Source of the DNA: Lachnospiraceae bacterium
GTDB lineage: Bacteria > Bacillota > Clostridia > Lachnospirales > Lachnospiraceae
Direction of reading: 5' to 3'
Length of the DNA stretch: 48,436 bases
NCBI GenBank assembly: GCA_022781925.1
Contig: JALESO010000016.1
Span: forward strand, 1 to 48,436
The notes under the pieces were generated by a model. It was given only the letters and a program-made list of their open reading frames with translations. It ran no database searches and was not told the origin of the DNA. Both the position numbers and the translations under genes were made by a program. Positions 35,716 to 44,637 of the stretch are shown piece after piece. Every line of letters starts with the position of its first letter. Position 1 is the first letter of the stretch.

Positions 35716-38700
35716 ATGTGGACAGAACGGGATATCAGAGAACAGACAGATGAACAGACCTTTTACCGCGGAAAATTACTGGAAAGCACCAACGGTATTC
35801 TGGAATTTTCCACCTTCGAGACAGAAGGTGTGTACGGTGACCAGGAGCTGAACCTGCGCGCCACCATCCGCGGCACGAATAAAAATAATTACGAAGTGGA
35901 AGCCACCATTTATTATGATGAATATGACGAACCGCAGGACATTGACTATTACTGTCCATGCGAGGATTTTTTATCCTCTGACGGCATCTGCAAGCACTGC
36001 GTCGCCACTGTTCTATACTATATGCACTCCGGCGGACGGCCAAAGACAGCAGCTTCCCCGTTTTCCACTCCGATTTCCTTTGCATCAGAAGCAAACCGCA
36101 TTGATGCTTCTTATGGAACTTCCTATGGAAACGCTTCTTCCTCTTTATTTTCGGAAAGCAGAAACGTTTCCGGTGAGAGCATCTGGGGACATGCCGCCCG
36201 CACGGACAACAGCATGCAGCAGATTCTCCGCCAGTTCAGCAATCAGGAAAACTGGATGATCACCGACGGAGCTCTGACCGGCCGCATCCATCTGGAACCA
36301 ACACTGGATATTTCCGGAAAAACGCCATCTGTCTCCCTGCGCATCGGAGACAAAAAAATGTATGTGGTAAAAAGTATTCCGGAACTTGTGCAGCATGTAC
36401 AACACACAGAAATGCACAGCTATGGAAAAAATCTGGCTTTTGTCCATCAGCTGGAGGCTTTCGATGACACTAGCCGTCCTCTGATGTCATTTTTCATCCG
36501 TCAGTATCAGGACTACAACTACTGGTACGGCACGGATGTCCGGAATTTTACACTGAAAAATGAACTGCTGGATGCATTTCTGGAGACGGTGGCGGACTCC
36601 GGCACCCTGCTGGAGCCTTCCCGCAAGGATCAGGGGCTCTGGTATCTCACCACGGAAGAATATAAGAAAAAACTGACCCTCACCGCTGTGGAAGGCGGTC
36701 TTGAGCTGAAGCTGGAGCAGATTCCCTCTGCCGCAAGTCTGGACTGGAACTACATTTTTAAGGATCAGAAGATCTACCGCAGCAGTCGCCGCACTCATCA
36801 GGCCATCAACCTGTTTGAAGACCGCATGACCGGCTGGTGCGGCGGGAAATCCTTTATCGCAGAGTCCGATCTGCCCCTGTTTGCCCGGGAAATGCTGCCG
36901 GAGCTGGAGAAAAAGTATCAGATCATAAAGGAAGATTTTTATCCGGAAAACTATCTGCCGGAGGATGTCAGCTTCCGCCTGTATCTGGATCTGCCCCAGC
37001 GGGATATCATCACCTGTGATCTGGTGGCAGACTACGGAAACGACCGGGAGTACCATGTCTTTCAGACGGAGCAGAAAAAGCAGAACCGAAACATCCGGCA
37101 GGAGGCGAAGACCGCGGCGATCCTCTCCGGCTATTGCAATGCAATGGATGATCTCACGGGACTTCCCACCATTGCCGAGGACAGTGACAGGATCTATGAT
37201 TTTCTGACCCGTGGACTGGTGGAATGTGAAAAAATCGCCGATGTCTACATCTCGGACCGCCTGAAAAAGATCCAGGTCATTCAGCCGCCGAAGGTATCCC
37301 TTGGCGTATCCCTAAACGGCAACCTGCTGGATTTTGATATGGAAGCAGAGGGCATGAGCCTGGAACAGCTGGCTTCTCTGCTGTCCCGATACAACCGCAA
37401 GCGGAACTACTACCGGCTGAAATCCGGTCAGTTCGTCACCATGGAAGAGAGCAGTCTGGACACTCTGGCCCAGCTCAGTCAGGGACTGATACTGACGGAA
37501 GAACAGCTTGCCTCCGGCCATATCTCCCTGCCAAAATTCCGTGCCTTATATCTGGATGCACAGCTGCGGGATGATGAATCCCTCCCAGTGAATAAAAGCC
37601 GGGAATTCAAGGAGCTGATCCGGAATATGAAAACCGTTGAGGACAGTGACTTTGAAGTTCCGGATGCTTTCCGAAAAGTGCTGCGGGAATATCAGAAAAA
37701 GGGCTATCTGTGGCTGGAAACACTGTACAGCAATGGGTTTGGCGGTATTCTGGCGGATGATATGGGACTTGGAAAGACCTTACAGGTCATTGTATTTCTC
37801 TATGCGCACTACATCGTACAAAGTGAAACCAACAGGAACACACTGATTGTCTGCCCGGCTTCTCTGGTATACAACTGGGCGCAGGAATGTCAGCATTTTG
37901 CACCGGAACTTCCAGTCTGCACCGTAGCAGGAACCGCTGCTGAGCGGAGAGAACTGCTGGCTTCCCTGGCGGAGCATCCGGGGCAGATCCTGATCACATC
38001 CTATGATCTGCTGCGCCGCGATATCGAGCAGTATCAACAGCTGACCTTTGATTATCAGATCATCGACGAGGCACAGTTTATCAAAAATGCCACGACGAAA
38101 GCTGCCCAGGCAGTCAAACAGATTGACTCCCGGTTCCGTCTGGCACTGACCGGAACCCCGGTGGAAAACCGTCTGGGAGAACTCTGGAGCATTTTCGACT
38201 ATCTGATGCCCGGATATCTGTTCAGCTATTCCAGATTCCGGGAAGAACTGGAGCTTCCGATCATTCAGCAGCAGGATGAAGATGCCCTGCATCGGATCCA
38301 GAAAATGATCGCACCGTTTATCCTGCGCCGTCTGAAGAAAGATGTGCTGAAAGATCTGCCGGATAAACTGGAGAAAAATATGTATGCACGGATGGCAGGA
38401 GAGCAGCAGGAACTTTATCAGGCCCATGTCCAGCGACTGCAAATGCTTCTGGTCAAACAGTCTCCGGAAGAATTTGACCGTTCCAAAATCCAGATTCTGT
38501 CCGAACTGACCAAACTGCGACAGCTTTGCTGTGATCCAGCACTTCTATATGAAAACTATATGTCCGGCTCCGCAAAACTGAATCTCTGTCTGGAACTGAT
38601 CCAGAATGCCATGGAATCCGGCCATAAAATGCTGGTATTTTCCCAGTTCACCACCATGCTGGACCGCATTGCAGCACGGTTGAAAAAGGAACACATTCCA

Positions 38701-39078
38701 TATTTCATGCTGACCGGCGCCACCGCAAAGCAGGAGCGTATCCGTCTGGTGACCGAATTCAATCAGGACGAGACACCGGTGTTCCTCATTTCTCTGAAAG
38801 CCGGCGGCACCGGACTGAACCTGACCGCAGCGGATATCGTCATCCATTACGATCCGTGGTGGAACACCGCCGTACAGAATCAGGCGACAGACCGTGTACA
38901 CCGCATCGGTCAGACAAACCGTGTGCTGGTCTACAAGCTCATCGCCCAGAACAGCATCGAGGAAAATATCGTGAAACTGCAGAAACAGAAAGCAGAACTT
39001 GCAGAGCAGATCCTGGGCGGCGACAACCTTGGAAGTCCGTCCTTCTCCCGGGAAGAACTTCTGGAGTTGTTAAATTAG
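35716..39078 (+). CDS. SWIM/SNF2-family DEAD-like helicase
   Basis: This 1120-residue protein is a bacterial SNF2 ATPase. A SWIM zinc finger sits near residues 80-95 (CPCEDF, then GICKHC). A long middle region (about 150-660) is probably the bacterial SNF2-associated domain. The motor has ILADDMGLGKT (about 680), DEAQ in place of DEAH (about 784), LTGTPVENRLGELWS, and QATDRVHRIGQ (about 1055). It should remodel protein-DNA complexes. The start at 35716 is preceded by AAGGAG (13 bases away, rather far); an open frame extends 60 codons upstream but looks non-coding. A single gene, next to the Rep/iteron region. Confidence 0.85.
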   Translation: MWTERDIREQTDEQTFYRGKLLESTNGILEFSTFETEGVYGDQELNLRATIRGTNKNNYEVEATIYYDEYDEPQDIDYYCPCEDFLSSDGICKHCVATVLYYMHSGGRPKTAASPFSTPISFASEANRIDASYGTSYGNASSSLFSESRNVSGESIWGHAARTDNSMQQILRQFSNQENWMITDGALTGRIHLEPTLDISGKTPSVSLRIGDKKMYVVKSIPELVQHVQHTEMHSYGKNLAFVHQLEAFDDTSRPLMSFFIRQYQDYNYWYGTDVRNFTLKNELLDAFLETVADSGTLLEPSRKDQGLWYLTTEEYKKKLTLTAVEGGLELKLEQIPSAASLDWNYIFKDQKIYRSSRRTHQAINLFEDRMTGWCGGKSFIAESDLPLFAREMLPELEKKYQIIKEDFYPENYLPEDVSFRLYLDLPQRDIITCDLVADYGNDREYHVFQTEQKKQNRNIRQEAKTAAILSGYCNAMDDLTGLPTIAEDSDRIYDFLTRGLVECEKIADVYISDRLKKIQVIQPPKVSLGVSLNGNLLDFDMEAEGMSLEQLASLLSRYNRKRNYYRLKSGQFVTMEESSLDTLAQLSQGLILTEEQLASGHISLPKFRALYLDAQLRDDESLPVNKSREFKELIRNMKTVEDSDFEVPDAFRKVLREYQKKGYLWLETLYSNGFGGILADDMGLGKTLQVIVFLYAHYIVQSETNRNTLIVCPASLVYNWAQECQHFAPELPVCTVAGTAAERRELLASLAEHPGQILITSYDLLRRDIEQYQQLTFDYQIIDEAQFIKNATTKAAQAVKQIDSRFRLALTGTPVENRLGELWSIFDYLMPGYLFSYSRFREELELPIIQQQDEDALHRIQKMIAPFILRRLKKDVLKDLPDKLEKNMYARMAGEQQELYQAHVQRLQMLLVKQSPEEFDRSKIQILSELTKLRQLCCDPALLYENYMSGSAKLNLCLELIQNAMESGHKMLVFSQFTTMLDRIAARLKKEHIPYFMLTGATAKQERIRLVTEFNQDETPVFLISLKAGGTGLNLTAADIVIHYDPWWNTAVQNQATDRVHRIGQTNRVLVYKLIAQNSIEENIVKLQKQKAELAEQILGGDNLGSPSFSREELLELLN

Positions 39079-39082
39079 TTTT

Positions 39083-39640
39083 TAACGGACATTTATAGGC
39101 TGAGTTACCGACATTTATTGATCACAATATCTGATAACTCAGCCTTATTTTTTTCTTTCATTTCACCAAAAAGCGGATGGAAAAAGAAATTCTTTTAAAG
39201 AAACGGACATTTATAGGACAACTCACAGACATTTACTGATTACTATTCCTGTATACAAAACCTCTTTTTCCGGAACTAACGGACATTTATAGGATTACTT
39301 ACAGACATTTATAGGCTACATTTTTGACAATTTCCATCCAGATCTATCATAACTCCACAATGATCCCTTGCATATTCCCACTTCACGACATAAAACATCA
39401 TAAAAAAACGCATAATTCTATTGTATTTTATTCACCTTATTTGAAAGAAACGGACATTTATAGGACAACTTACAGACATTTACTGATTGCTAGATTTGTA
39501 TCCAAATCCTCTTTTTCTGGAACTAACGGACATTTATGGGATTACTCACAGACATTTACTGATTACTATCTTTGTATACAGAACCTCTTTTTCTGGAACT
39601 AACGGACATTTATAGGATAACTTGCAGACATTTACTGGCT
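39083..39640. repeat. Iteron array downstream of rep (paired 22-bp-spaced copies)
   Basis: Six units each contain CGGACATTTATAGG followed 22 bp later by a variant (typically CAGACATTTACTGATT). They begin near 39083, 39200, 39278, 39448, 39524 and 39600. Three of them sit in a larger 76-bp repeat (about 39238-39311, 39480-39556, 39557-39632) that also contains CCTCTTTTTCTGGAACTAA. The core is the reverse complement of the upstream array core, so the two arrays point towards each other across rep. No gene was seen in the rest of 39079-39867. Confidence 0.85.
39098..39151 (+). terminator. Terminator of the SNF2 gene with an iteron in its loop
   Basis: GGCTGAGTTA (39098-39107) pairs perfectly with TAACTCAGCC (39135-39144), followed by TTATTTTTTT. 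The loop contains an iteron-like CGACATTTATTGATC, so terminator and replication repeat overlap. Confidence 0.75.
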
Positions 39641-39678
39641 GTTAATAAGTTTTTTTCCTTGCATTTATACAAATATAC

Positions 39679-39687
39679 TGTGGATAA
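39679..39687 (-). other. Perfect DnaA box
   Basis: TGTGGATAA is the reverse complement of the consensus TTATCCACA. It lies between the downstream iteron array and the 3' end of rep. Confidence 0.55.
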
Positions 39688-39737
39688 CAACATCCATAAA
39701 TGCCCTAAATGCCAAGCTGTAAAGATCTTATATACAA

Positions 39738-39776
39738 AAAACCGGCAGATCGTCCTGTTGACAACCTGCCGGTTTT
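39738..39776. terminator. Terminator between rep and the iteron array
   Basis: AAAACCGGCAG (39738-39748) pairs perfectly with CTGCCGGTTTT (39766-39776). With A and T feet on both sides it can terminate rep on the minus strand and shield the array. Confidence 0.75.
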
Positions 39777-39867
39777 ATTCTACATCATTTTATATCACTT
39801 CAAAACTTACCTGTATTCGGTTTGAATATGTTCTATTTTACTGACTATTCTTTATTTCGTTTACGGA

Positions 39868-41073
39868 CTATTCGCTTTCTTTTTCCATATTTGCAAAATG
39901 ATCCAGTCGCATCTGCTCCATATACTCATCAAACTCCACCGTTTCTTCCGGTGCCTGACCTTTTACCTTGTGGATCGGATTATCTTCATACCCATTCTGG
40001 ATCGCAGAAGTCATCCATCCGATCAGATTGCGGATATTTTCCTGCTTGCAGGCCAGTTCATAAGCATATTCAATCTTGTTGATGTCATAATTTGCAACCT
40101 TCAGCAGCGCTTTCGCCTGAGAAATCTTGATCTTTTCATCAATGATATCCATCACTTTGTCGATCAGATCATCCAGTTCTGCATCATCCGGTGTCGGAAC
40201 TTCTTCCTCAACCGTCGGCTCCACGTTCATATCTTTCTTTGTCACTTCAAAGTCAATACCGTAGATCTTGCCGCCGCGGCCGCTTCGCATCAGATCATAT
40301 TTTACGGAAATATCAGATTTTTCATTGATCTCATTTACCGCCACATCCAATACACGACGCTTGAAATCGCACCATTTATCAAAGGATTTCAGCTTTTCAT
40401 GCACCAGTTCATTTACAATATAATCGTAATCAATCTCTTTTTTCTCTAATTCACGCTGAATATCACGGTTGATCTTACCTTTGTCATCCTTGATCTGAAC
40501 CGTACCGAGATGAAGCTTGATTTCGGAAACACCATATTTTATATGGAAGACATTGCCGGTCTCCTTGTCATATTTTGAATGATAAGCACGCGAAGAAAGC
40601 AGCTCATACAGACGGTATGACCAACCGGAACGAAATGATAACATCATCGGAATATTCAACATTGTAAAATTGGCTTTCAGATCATAAATATAATCTTTGA
40701 TCTCGGGCTCAAACTTAATCTCCATAGTACCGGAACCGGATTCGTAACTTACCACACCTACCAGGCTCATACATTTGAAGCTGCCATCCGCAGATTCGAT
40801 AAACATGGTACGTCCTGCCAGTGAAGTGGCTACATCTTTCAGATATGTACCCATCGCATTTCCGGTCACATGCAATACTTCTTTAATTTCTTTCGTCCGG
40901 AGTGTTGCTACCGGACGTCCCTGATCGCTGAGGCGTACTTTTGTCAACGCCAGTGCCAGCACCTTATTTTCCAAAAGCGATGCCCGGTACACAGAAGAAA
41001 TAAGGAAATTACTTTTCTTCAGAATGTCGGGAAACATCGTTTTTTCCGATTTCGCAATTTCGTTCTTTGTCAT
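39868..41073 (-). CDS. Rep_3/RepB-family replication initiator protein
   Basis: This 401-residue protein has the two winged-helix Rep_3 layout of iteron plasmid initiators (SNFLISSVYRASLLENKVLA; LTKVRLSDQGRP; FRSGWSYRLYELLSSRAY; FKRRVLDVAVNEINEKSDIS). The C-terminal 130 or so residues are an acidic extension with a helical stretch (KISQAKALLKVANYDINKIE) not typical of small plasmid Reps. It should bind the repeats on either side. The ribosome binding site is weak (AGAGA-type), consistent with low expression or autoregulation. No partition, relaxase or toxin-antitoxin gene is next to it, and the neighbours look chromosomal. Confidence 0.8.
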   Translation of the reverse strand: MTKNEIAKSEKTMFPDILKKSNFLISSVYRASLLENKVLALALTKVRLSDQGRPVATLRTKEIKEVLHVTGNAMGTYLKDVATSLAGRTMFIESADGSFKCMSLVGVVSYESGSGTMEIKFEPEIKDYIYDLKANFTMLNIPMMLSFRSGWSYRLYELLSSRAYHSKYDKETGNVFHIKYGVSEIKLHLGTVQIKDDKGKINRDIQRELEKKEIDYDYIVNELVHEKLKSFDKWCDFKRRVLDVAVNEINEKSDISVKYDLMRSGRGGKIYGIDFEVTKKDMNVEPTVEEEVPTPDDAELDDLIDKVMDIIDEKIKISQAKALLKVANYDINKIEYAYELACKQENIRNLIGWMTSAIQNGYEDNPIHKVKGQAPEETVEFDEYMEQMRLDHFANMEKESE

Positions 41074-41185
41074 TGGTGTCTCTCGTCCCTTTATAAACAG
41101 TAAAAATTATATCCTTAATTATGCCTTTAAATCCTCAATTTGTCAACGAAAAAACTGTCAGACTTTTTCCAAAAAGTTATCAACA

Positions 41186-42070
41186 CCCATAAATGTCCGT
41201 CAAAACATTTTTATCCATCCTATATTTGTCCGTTATTTTGGGTGTGCATCCCATAAATGTCCGCTATAACTTGTGTAGCATCCTACATTTGTCCACTAAA
41301 TAGCTGATTTGATACCCATAAACGTCCGTTTCTTTATTTTTTACATCCCAAATTTGTCCGTTAAAAATCTTCAGCTCCCATAAATGTCCGTTAAAACACC
41401 TGTTCGATACCATATTTGTCGTACTGTTCCAAAAAATGGGCCTATAAATGTCCGCTAAAAAATGGGGGATCCTACAAATGTCCGTTAGTTATTCGACTAT
41501 TATCCCAAATTTGTCCGTCAAAAAAGTATTTTCCGAAACTTACGGCACAATATCTGGGGATTTTATTTTTTTACTGCATCCCATAAATGTCCGTCAAAAC
41601 GTTTGTTCACCTCATTTATGCCGTTTCTTCCAGGAAACTATCCCAAATTTGTCCGTTAGTTAGGTAAAAATCAGCAAAATCATCCTATATTTGTCCGTTA
41701 GTTGATAAAAAAGGCTCCCATAAATAGCCGTTTCTTTCTGTCGCAGCCTCCCAAATTTGTCCGTTTCTTTCGGATTTCAAATTGTAAAACAATTCATTTT
41801 TCCTCAATTATGCCGTAAGTTCCATAAAATAGTCCCATAAATGTCCGTAATTTCGTTAAAATGCATGAAAATTTAGCTCTTTTTTCTTTTTAACGGACAG
41901 ATATAGGACCCAAATATGCCTTTTTCTTTGCCTAAATATGCCTTTTTCTTCGCCCAGAGCCGGCTTTTTCTTTGATTTTCCAGCCATCCCACATTTGTCC
42001 GTTTCTTTACCCATGTATTATCGCAACTTTTCCTACCCCTCACCGTTAATTGTCCTATAAATGTCCGTAC
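41186..42070. repeat. Large iteron array upstream of rep, about 32-bp period
   Basis: More than 20 copies of a TCCYAWAWWTGTCCGTTA-like repeat lie almost all in one orientation. Successive starts (41186, 41218, 41249, 41281, 41314, 41346, 41376, 41408, 41440, 41470, 41503) are 30-33 bp apart, about three helical turns. The first nine alternate strictly between an ATAAATG core and an AT-TTTG-type core. Later copies (to about 42053) are more degenerate and one (41892) is inverted. This is the likely binding array of the Rep protein and of its own promoter. Confidence 0.9.
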
Positions 42071-42177
42071 TTTATTTTCATAACCCCAGTAAAATCAACA
42101 CTTTTCGACCTTTTTCATGCCTGTAATATAAAAGAATAGAAGATTGTTGTTTACAAATAAATAAAAAGAATAGAATA

Positions 42178-42376
42178 TTATCAACAACGGCGTTGTTCCC
42201 TGTCGATAACCTCCATTTATTTTGATCCACAATGCCGATTTTTTCTTTTCTTCTTAGAACAACAAGAAAAAAAACTTCAATACTTAACTTAAATTTTTTT
42301 TCTGATATACTGGAACAGGTTGTTGTTGATAAGTACAGCAACAATTTATAACGAAAAAAATACATAATTATCAACA
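42178..42376. other. Cluster of DnaA-box-like sites in AT-rich DNA
   Basis: TTATCAACA occurs at 42178-42186 and 42368-42376, its reverse complement at 42324-42332, and TGTCGATAA at 42201-42209. Another TTATCAACA is at 41177-41185, at the edge of the array. Each differs from TTATCCACA by one base. Long A/T runs lie between, so this could be an unwinding region. No gene was seen in 41074-42388. Confidence 0.5.
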
Positions 42377-42388
42377 GAAGGTGAAAAT

Positions 42389-42616
42389 ATGGAAAAAGGG
42401 ATTGAAATCGTAGCAAGATATCATTGTCCAAAGGAGTATTTTGTAGAAGTTACAACAGAAAAATCTGTTCTGGCAGGAAGAGATTACTGGTTATGTAAAA
42501 AAAACAGTCCACGAAAAGTATTTATGTTCAGCGGAAAATTCAAAAATGAAGATCAAGAAGTACATCAGATTATCGATCAGCTGAAAAGCAGTGTAAAGAA
42601 ATACGAACAACTGTAA
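42389..42616 (+). CDS. Small protein of unknown function beside the origin-like region
   Basis: This 75-residue protein is not recognised. It looks like a small beta-rich fold with a helical C-terminus (EKGIEIVARYHCPKEYFVEV; RDYWLCKKNSPRKVFMFSGK; IIDQLKSSVKKYEQL). The AAGGTGA site before the ATG is good, and a strong terminator follows at 42701, so it looks genuine. A DnaA-box-like site ends 12 bases upstream, so its transcription may be tied to replication-protein binding. Confidence 0.6.
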   Translation: MEKGIEIVARYHCPKEYFVEVTTEKSVLAGRDYWLCKKNSPRKVFMFSGKFKNEDQEVHQIIDQLKSSVKKYEQL

Positions 42617-42700
42617 TAACCGGAAGTTGTATATTTGGAGGGAAGTTTGTCGGAACACCGGCGGTATCATAAGAAATACTTATTATAAAAAAGATGAGAA

Positions 42701-42743
42701 AAACAGCAGCGAATTCTGTACATTGGATTCGCTGCTGTTTTTT
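42701..42743 (+). terminator. Strong terminator after the small origin-side gene
   Basis: AAACAGCAGCGAAT (42701-42714) pairs perfectly with 42727-42740, followed by TTTATAC; the stem foot adds further A/T pairs. Confidence 0.85.
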
Positions 42744-42795
42744 ATACATTTAATGTATAATTATTCATTTTAAAAATTATTTACTGAATGTAAAA

Positions 42796-42818
42796 ACCGG
42801 ATCCTTTCTGGGTCCGGT
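42796..42818. promoter_or_regulatory. Nine-bp hairpin in a long gene-free stretch
   Basis: ACCGGATCC (42796-42804) pairs with GGGTCCGGT (42810-42818, one G-T) around TTTCT. It lies in the 657-bp gap 42617-43273, where apart from this, the terminator and the direct repeat I see no gene. Confidence 0.4.
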
Positions 42819-43096
42819 CTTATGGGGAGAGTGAGTTATGAAAAATTTATCTATATAAAGGAAATAGTTTTTTGTCGCCTCTGAATGTGCCAGTGTTGGT
42901 TAACTGACTACCCTCAGAAGCTTTTTATAAGTATCAAGTCTTACATCTGTTTCACTTGATTTATTTGATACTGTTATATTACTTGGAAATTGTGTTCATT
43001 TTGTGGCGTAAATATGAAGAAAATGGAAAGTATCTCTTAACAAATTATAATCATATAAATTTATGTGAATGCTCTTTGTTATCTAAATAGATTTGG

Positions 43097-43174
43097 GTGT
43101 AAATTGCAACAATTGGATCTGCATTTCCATAATGCGTGTGAATTGTAACAATAGGATTTGTGTTTCCTAAATGT
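43097..43174. repeat. Two 39-bp direct repeats before the CbiT-like gene
   Basis: Copies 43097-43135 and 43136-43174 share GTGT-AATTG-AACAAT-GGAT and TTTCC, with several mismatches. They lie about 100 bp before the start codon and may be regulator sites. Confidence 0.55.
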
Positions 43175-43273
43175 ATGCTAAGGATTTATTGACGTGTGTT
43201 TTTGATAATGATAAACTGGAAATATCAGGATGCATGCGGCATTCCTGCACGAAAGTATGGGAGGTATTTCATT

Positions 43274-44179
43274 ATGGAACAGCAGATTTTTACCAACGAG
43301 AGCATTTTATCCTGGTTACAGTATTTTGCAAAAAATACAGCCATTGATCTGGAAAAAGTAAAGATGCTCGATATCACCCGAAAAAATAAGAACCTGATTC
43401 CAACGGTAGAATCACACAGAGCCGTGCTCGTATTTACAGAAGCTGGTATTGCAGATATTTTTTACCGGATGTGGAATGCGGGACTTGGCGATTGTGAAGT
43501 CTGGTACAACGAAGGATCTGAGCCGGCAGGCGAGATCAAACATGATAAAGTAAGCAATATGATCAATCGTGGCATTAATGCTTCCGCAGGTATGTTGATT
43601 GTCAACGAGCATGCATGCAATACTTACAAGATTGGTATGGACAACCATAATTTCAAACGTGGTTCCATTCATTATGTAGGAAGTGAGATCCGTTCCGTTA
43701 TTTTAAATAAGATGCATGTAGGTCATCAGGACGATATCTGTGTCATCAGCGGCGAGAGTATTGCCATTGAGGCGGCACTGATCGCCACAGAGGGCACTGT
43801 CATTGCCGTGGAGTATAATAAGGACGACCGTGCGACTATGGAAGAGAATATCGATCATTTCGGTTTGCACAACATTCAGGTTATCGATCATGTGGACGAG
43901 GAGACCATGAAGGACTGTCCGGTTCCGTCACTGGTATTTATGGTGGCATCAGCCAGCATGGAGCAGGAAATCGCATATCTGACAAAATTAAATCCAAAGA
44001 TCAATATCGTGATCTATACCCTTGATTTTTGTGTGGCTGCATCTATTTCCGCCATGTTTGAAAAATATGGCATCAAAGATACAGAAGTTATCCAGGTATC
44101 CGTATCCAGATTGAACAGCAAAAATTCCTTTGAACAGCAGCCGGCTCCATGGATCATTTCCGGAAAGGCAGACTGTTAA
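43274..44179 (+). CDS. CbiT-like (precorrin-6 methylase related) protein
   Basis: This 301-residue protein resembles the CbiE-CbiT methylases of B12 synthesis. The C-terminal half fits the CbiT Rossmann fold: NKMHVGHQDDICVISGESIA, then IEAALIATEGTVIAVEYNKD, and FGLHNIQVIDH. The usual Gly-rich SAM loop (G-S-G-S) reads SGESI, so SAM binding may be altered. The N-terminal half resembles a shortened CbiE-type domain. The start at 43274 is set by GGGAGG upstream; 26 more codons are open but unsupported. No other cobalamin synthesis gene is next to it, only DUF3783 one base away, so a regulatory or modified role is possible. Confidence 0.6.
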   Translation: MEQQIFTNESILSWLQYFAKNTAIDLEKVKMLDITRKNKNLIPTVESHRAVLVFTEAGIADIFYRMWNAGLGDCEVWYNEGSEPAGEIKHDKVSNMINRGINASAGMLIVNEHACNTYKIGMDNHNFKRGSIHYVGSEIRSVILNKMHVGHQDDICVISGESIAIEAALIATEGTVIAVEYNKDDRATMEENIDHFGLHNIQVIDHVDEETMKDCPVPSLVFMVASASMEQEIAYLTKLNPKINIVIYTLDFCVAASISAMFEKYGIKDTEVIQVSVSRLNSKNSFEQQPAPWIISGKADC

Positions 44180-44180
44180 G

Positions 44181-44555
44181 ATGGCAAAAGTATTATTGTT
44201 TCAATGTGAAAATGAGCGGGAGATCCGCCAGATTCTGACTCCGATGAAGATTCAGGCGGTGTCCGTTCCGAAGACGAAGTTTCATATGACGTTAAAAGAA
44301 CTTGAACGGGAGGATGATGAGGAAGGCTATTTTGAAGGAGCTTATCCGGAAGGCAGCATGATCGTGATGTGTGACTTCACAGAGAAGCAGCTGGATCGGC
44401 TTCTGATGGATTTTCGTAATCGCAACGTAAAAATAGACTATAAAATGGTTATGACGGCTACAAACGCCTCCTGGGACGTTTTACACGTATATTTTGAAGC
44501 TCAGCGGGAGAAGATGATGTACGAGATGGCGCAGCGGGACAGAAAGCGTTTTTAG
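44181..44555 (+). CDS. DUF3783 family protein
   Basis: This 124-residue protein fits the DUF3783 family (MAKVLLFQCENEREIRQIL; MIVMCDFTEKQLDRLLMDFR; YKMVMTATNASWDVLHVYFE). It looks like a small alpha/beta cytosolic protein of unknown function. The ATG lies one base after the CbiT-like stop and has no strong separate ribosome binding site, so translation is probably coupled. The conserved pairing suggests that the two act together. Confidence 0.7.
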   Translation: MAKVLLFQCENEREIRQILTPMKIQAVSVPKTKFHMTLKELEREDDEEGYFEGAYPEGSMIVMCDFTEKQLDRLLMDFRNRNVKIDYKMVMTATNASWDVLHVYFEAQREKMMYEMAQRDRKRF

Positions 44556-44637
44556 CATCTTTCCTGGTGGCTGAAAATTTTGGTTTGTGAATGCATCAGC
44601 CATCAATCTCACTTTTTTAGTTAACAATCGTAAATGA

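Noticed and set aside
41186..42070. CRISPR array
   Set aside because: The repeats are short (about 16-18 bp), degenerate and partly alternating, with non-unique AT-rich spacers and no cas genes. They abut a Rep_3 gene, so iterons fit better.
42617..43273. T-box or other known riboswitch in the 657-bp gap
   Set aside because: There is a hairpin at 42796-42818 but no T-box core or other conserved element I could recognise.
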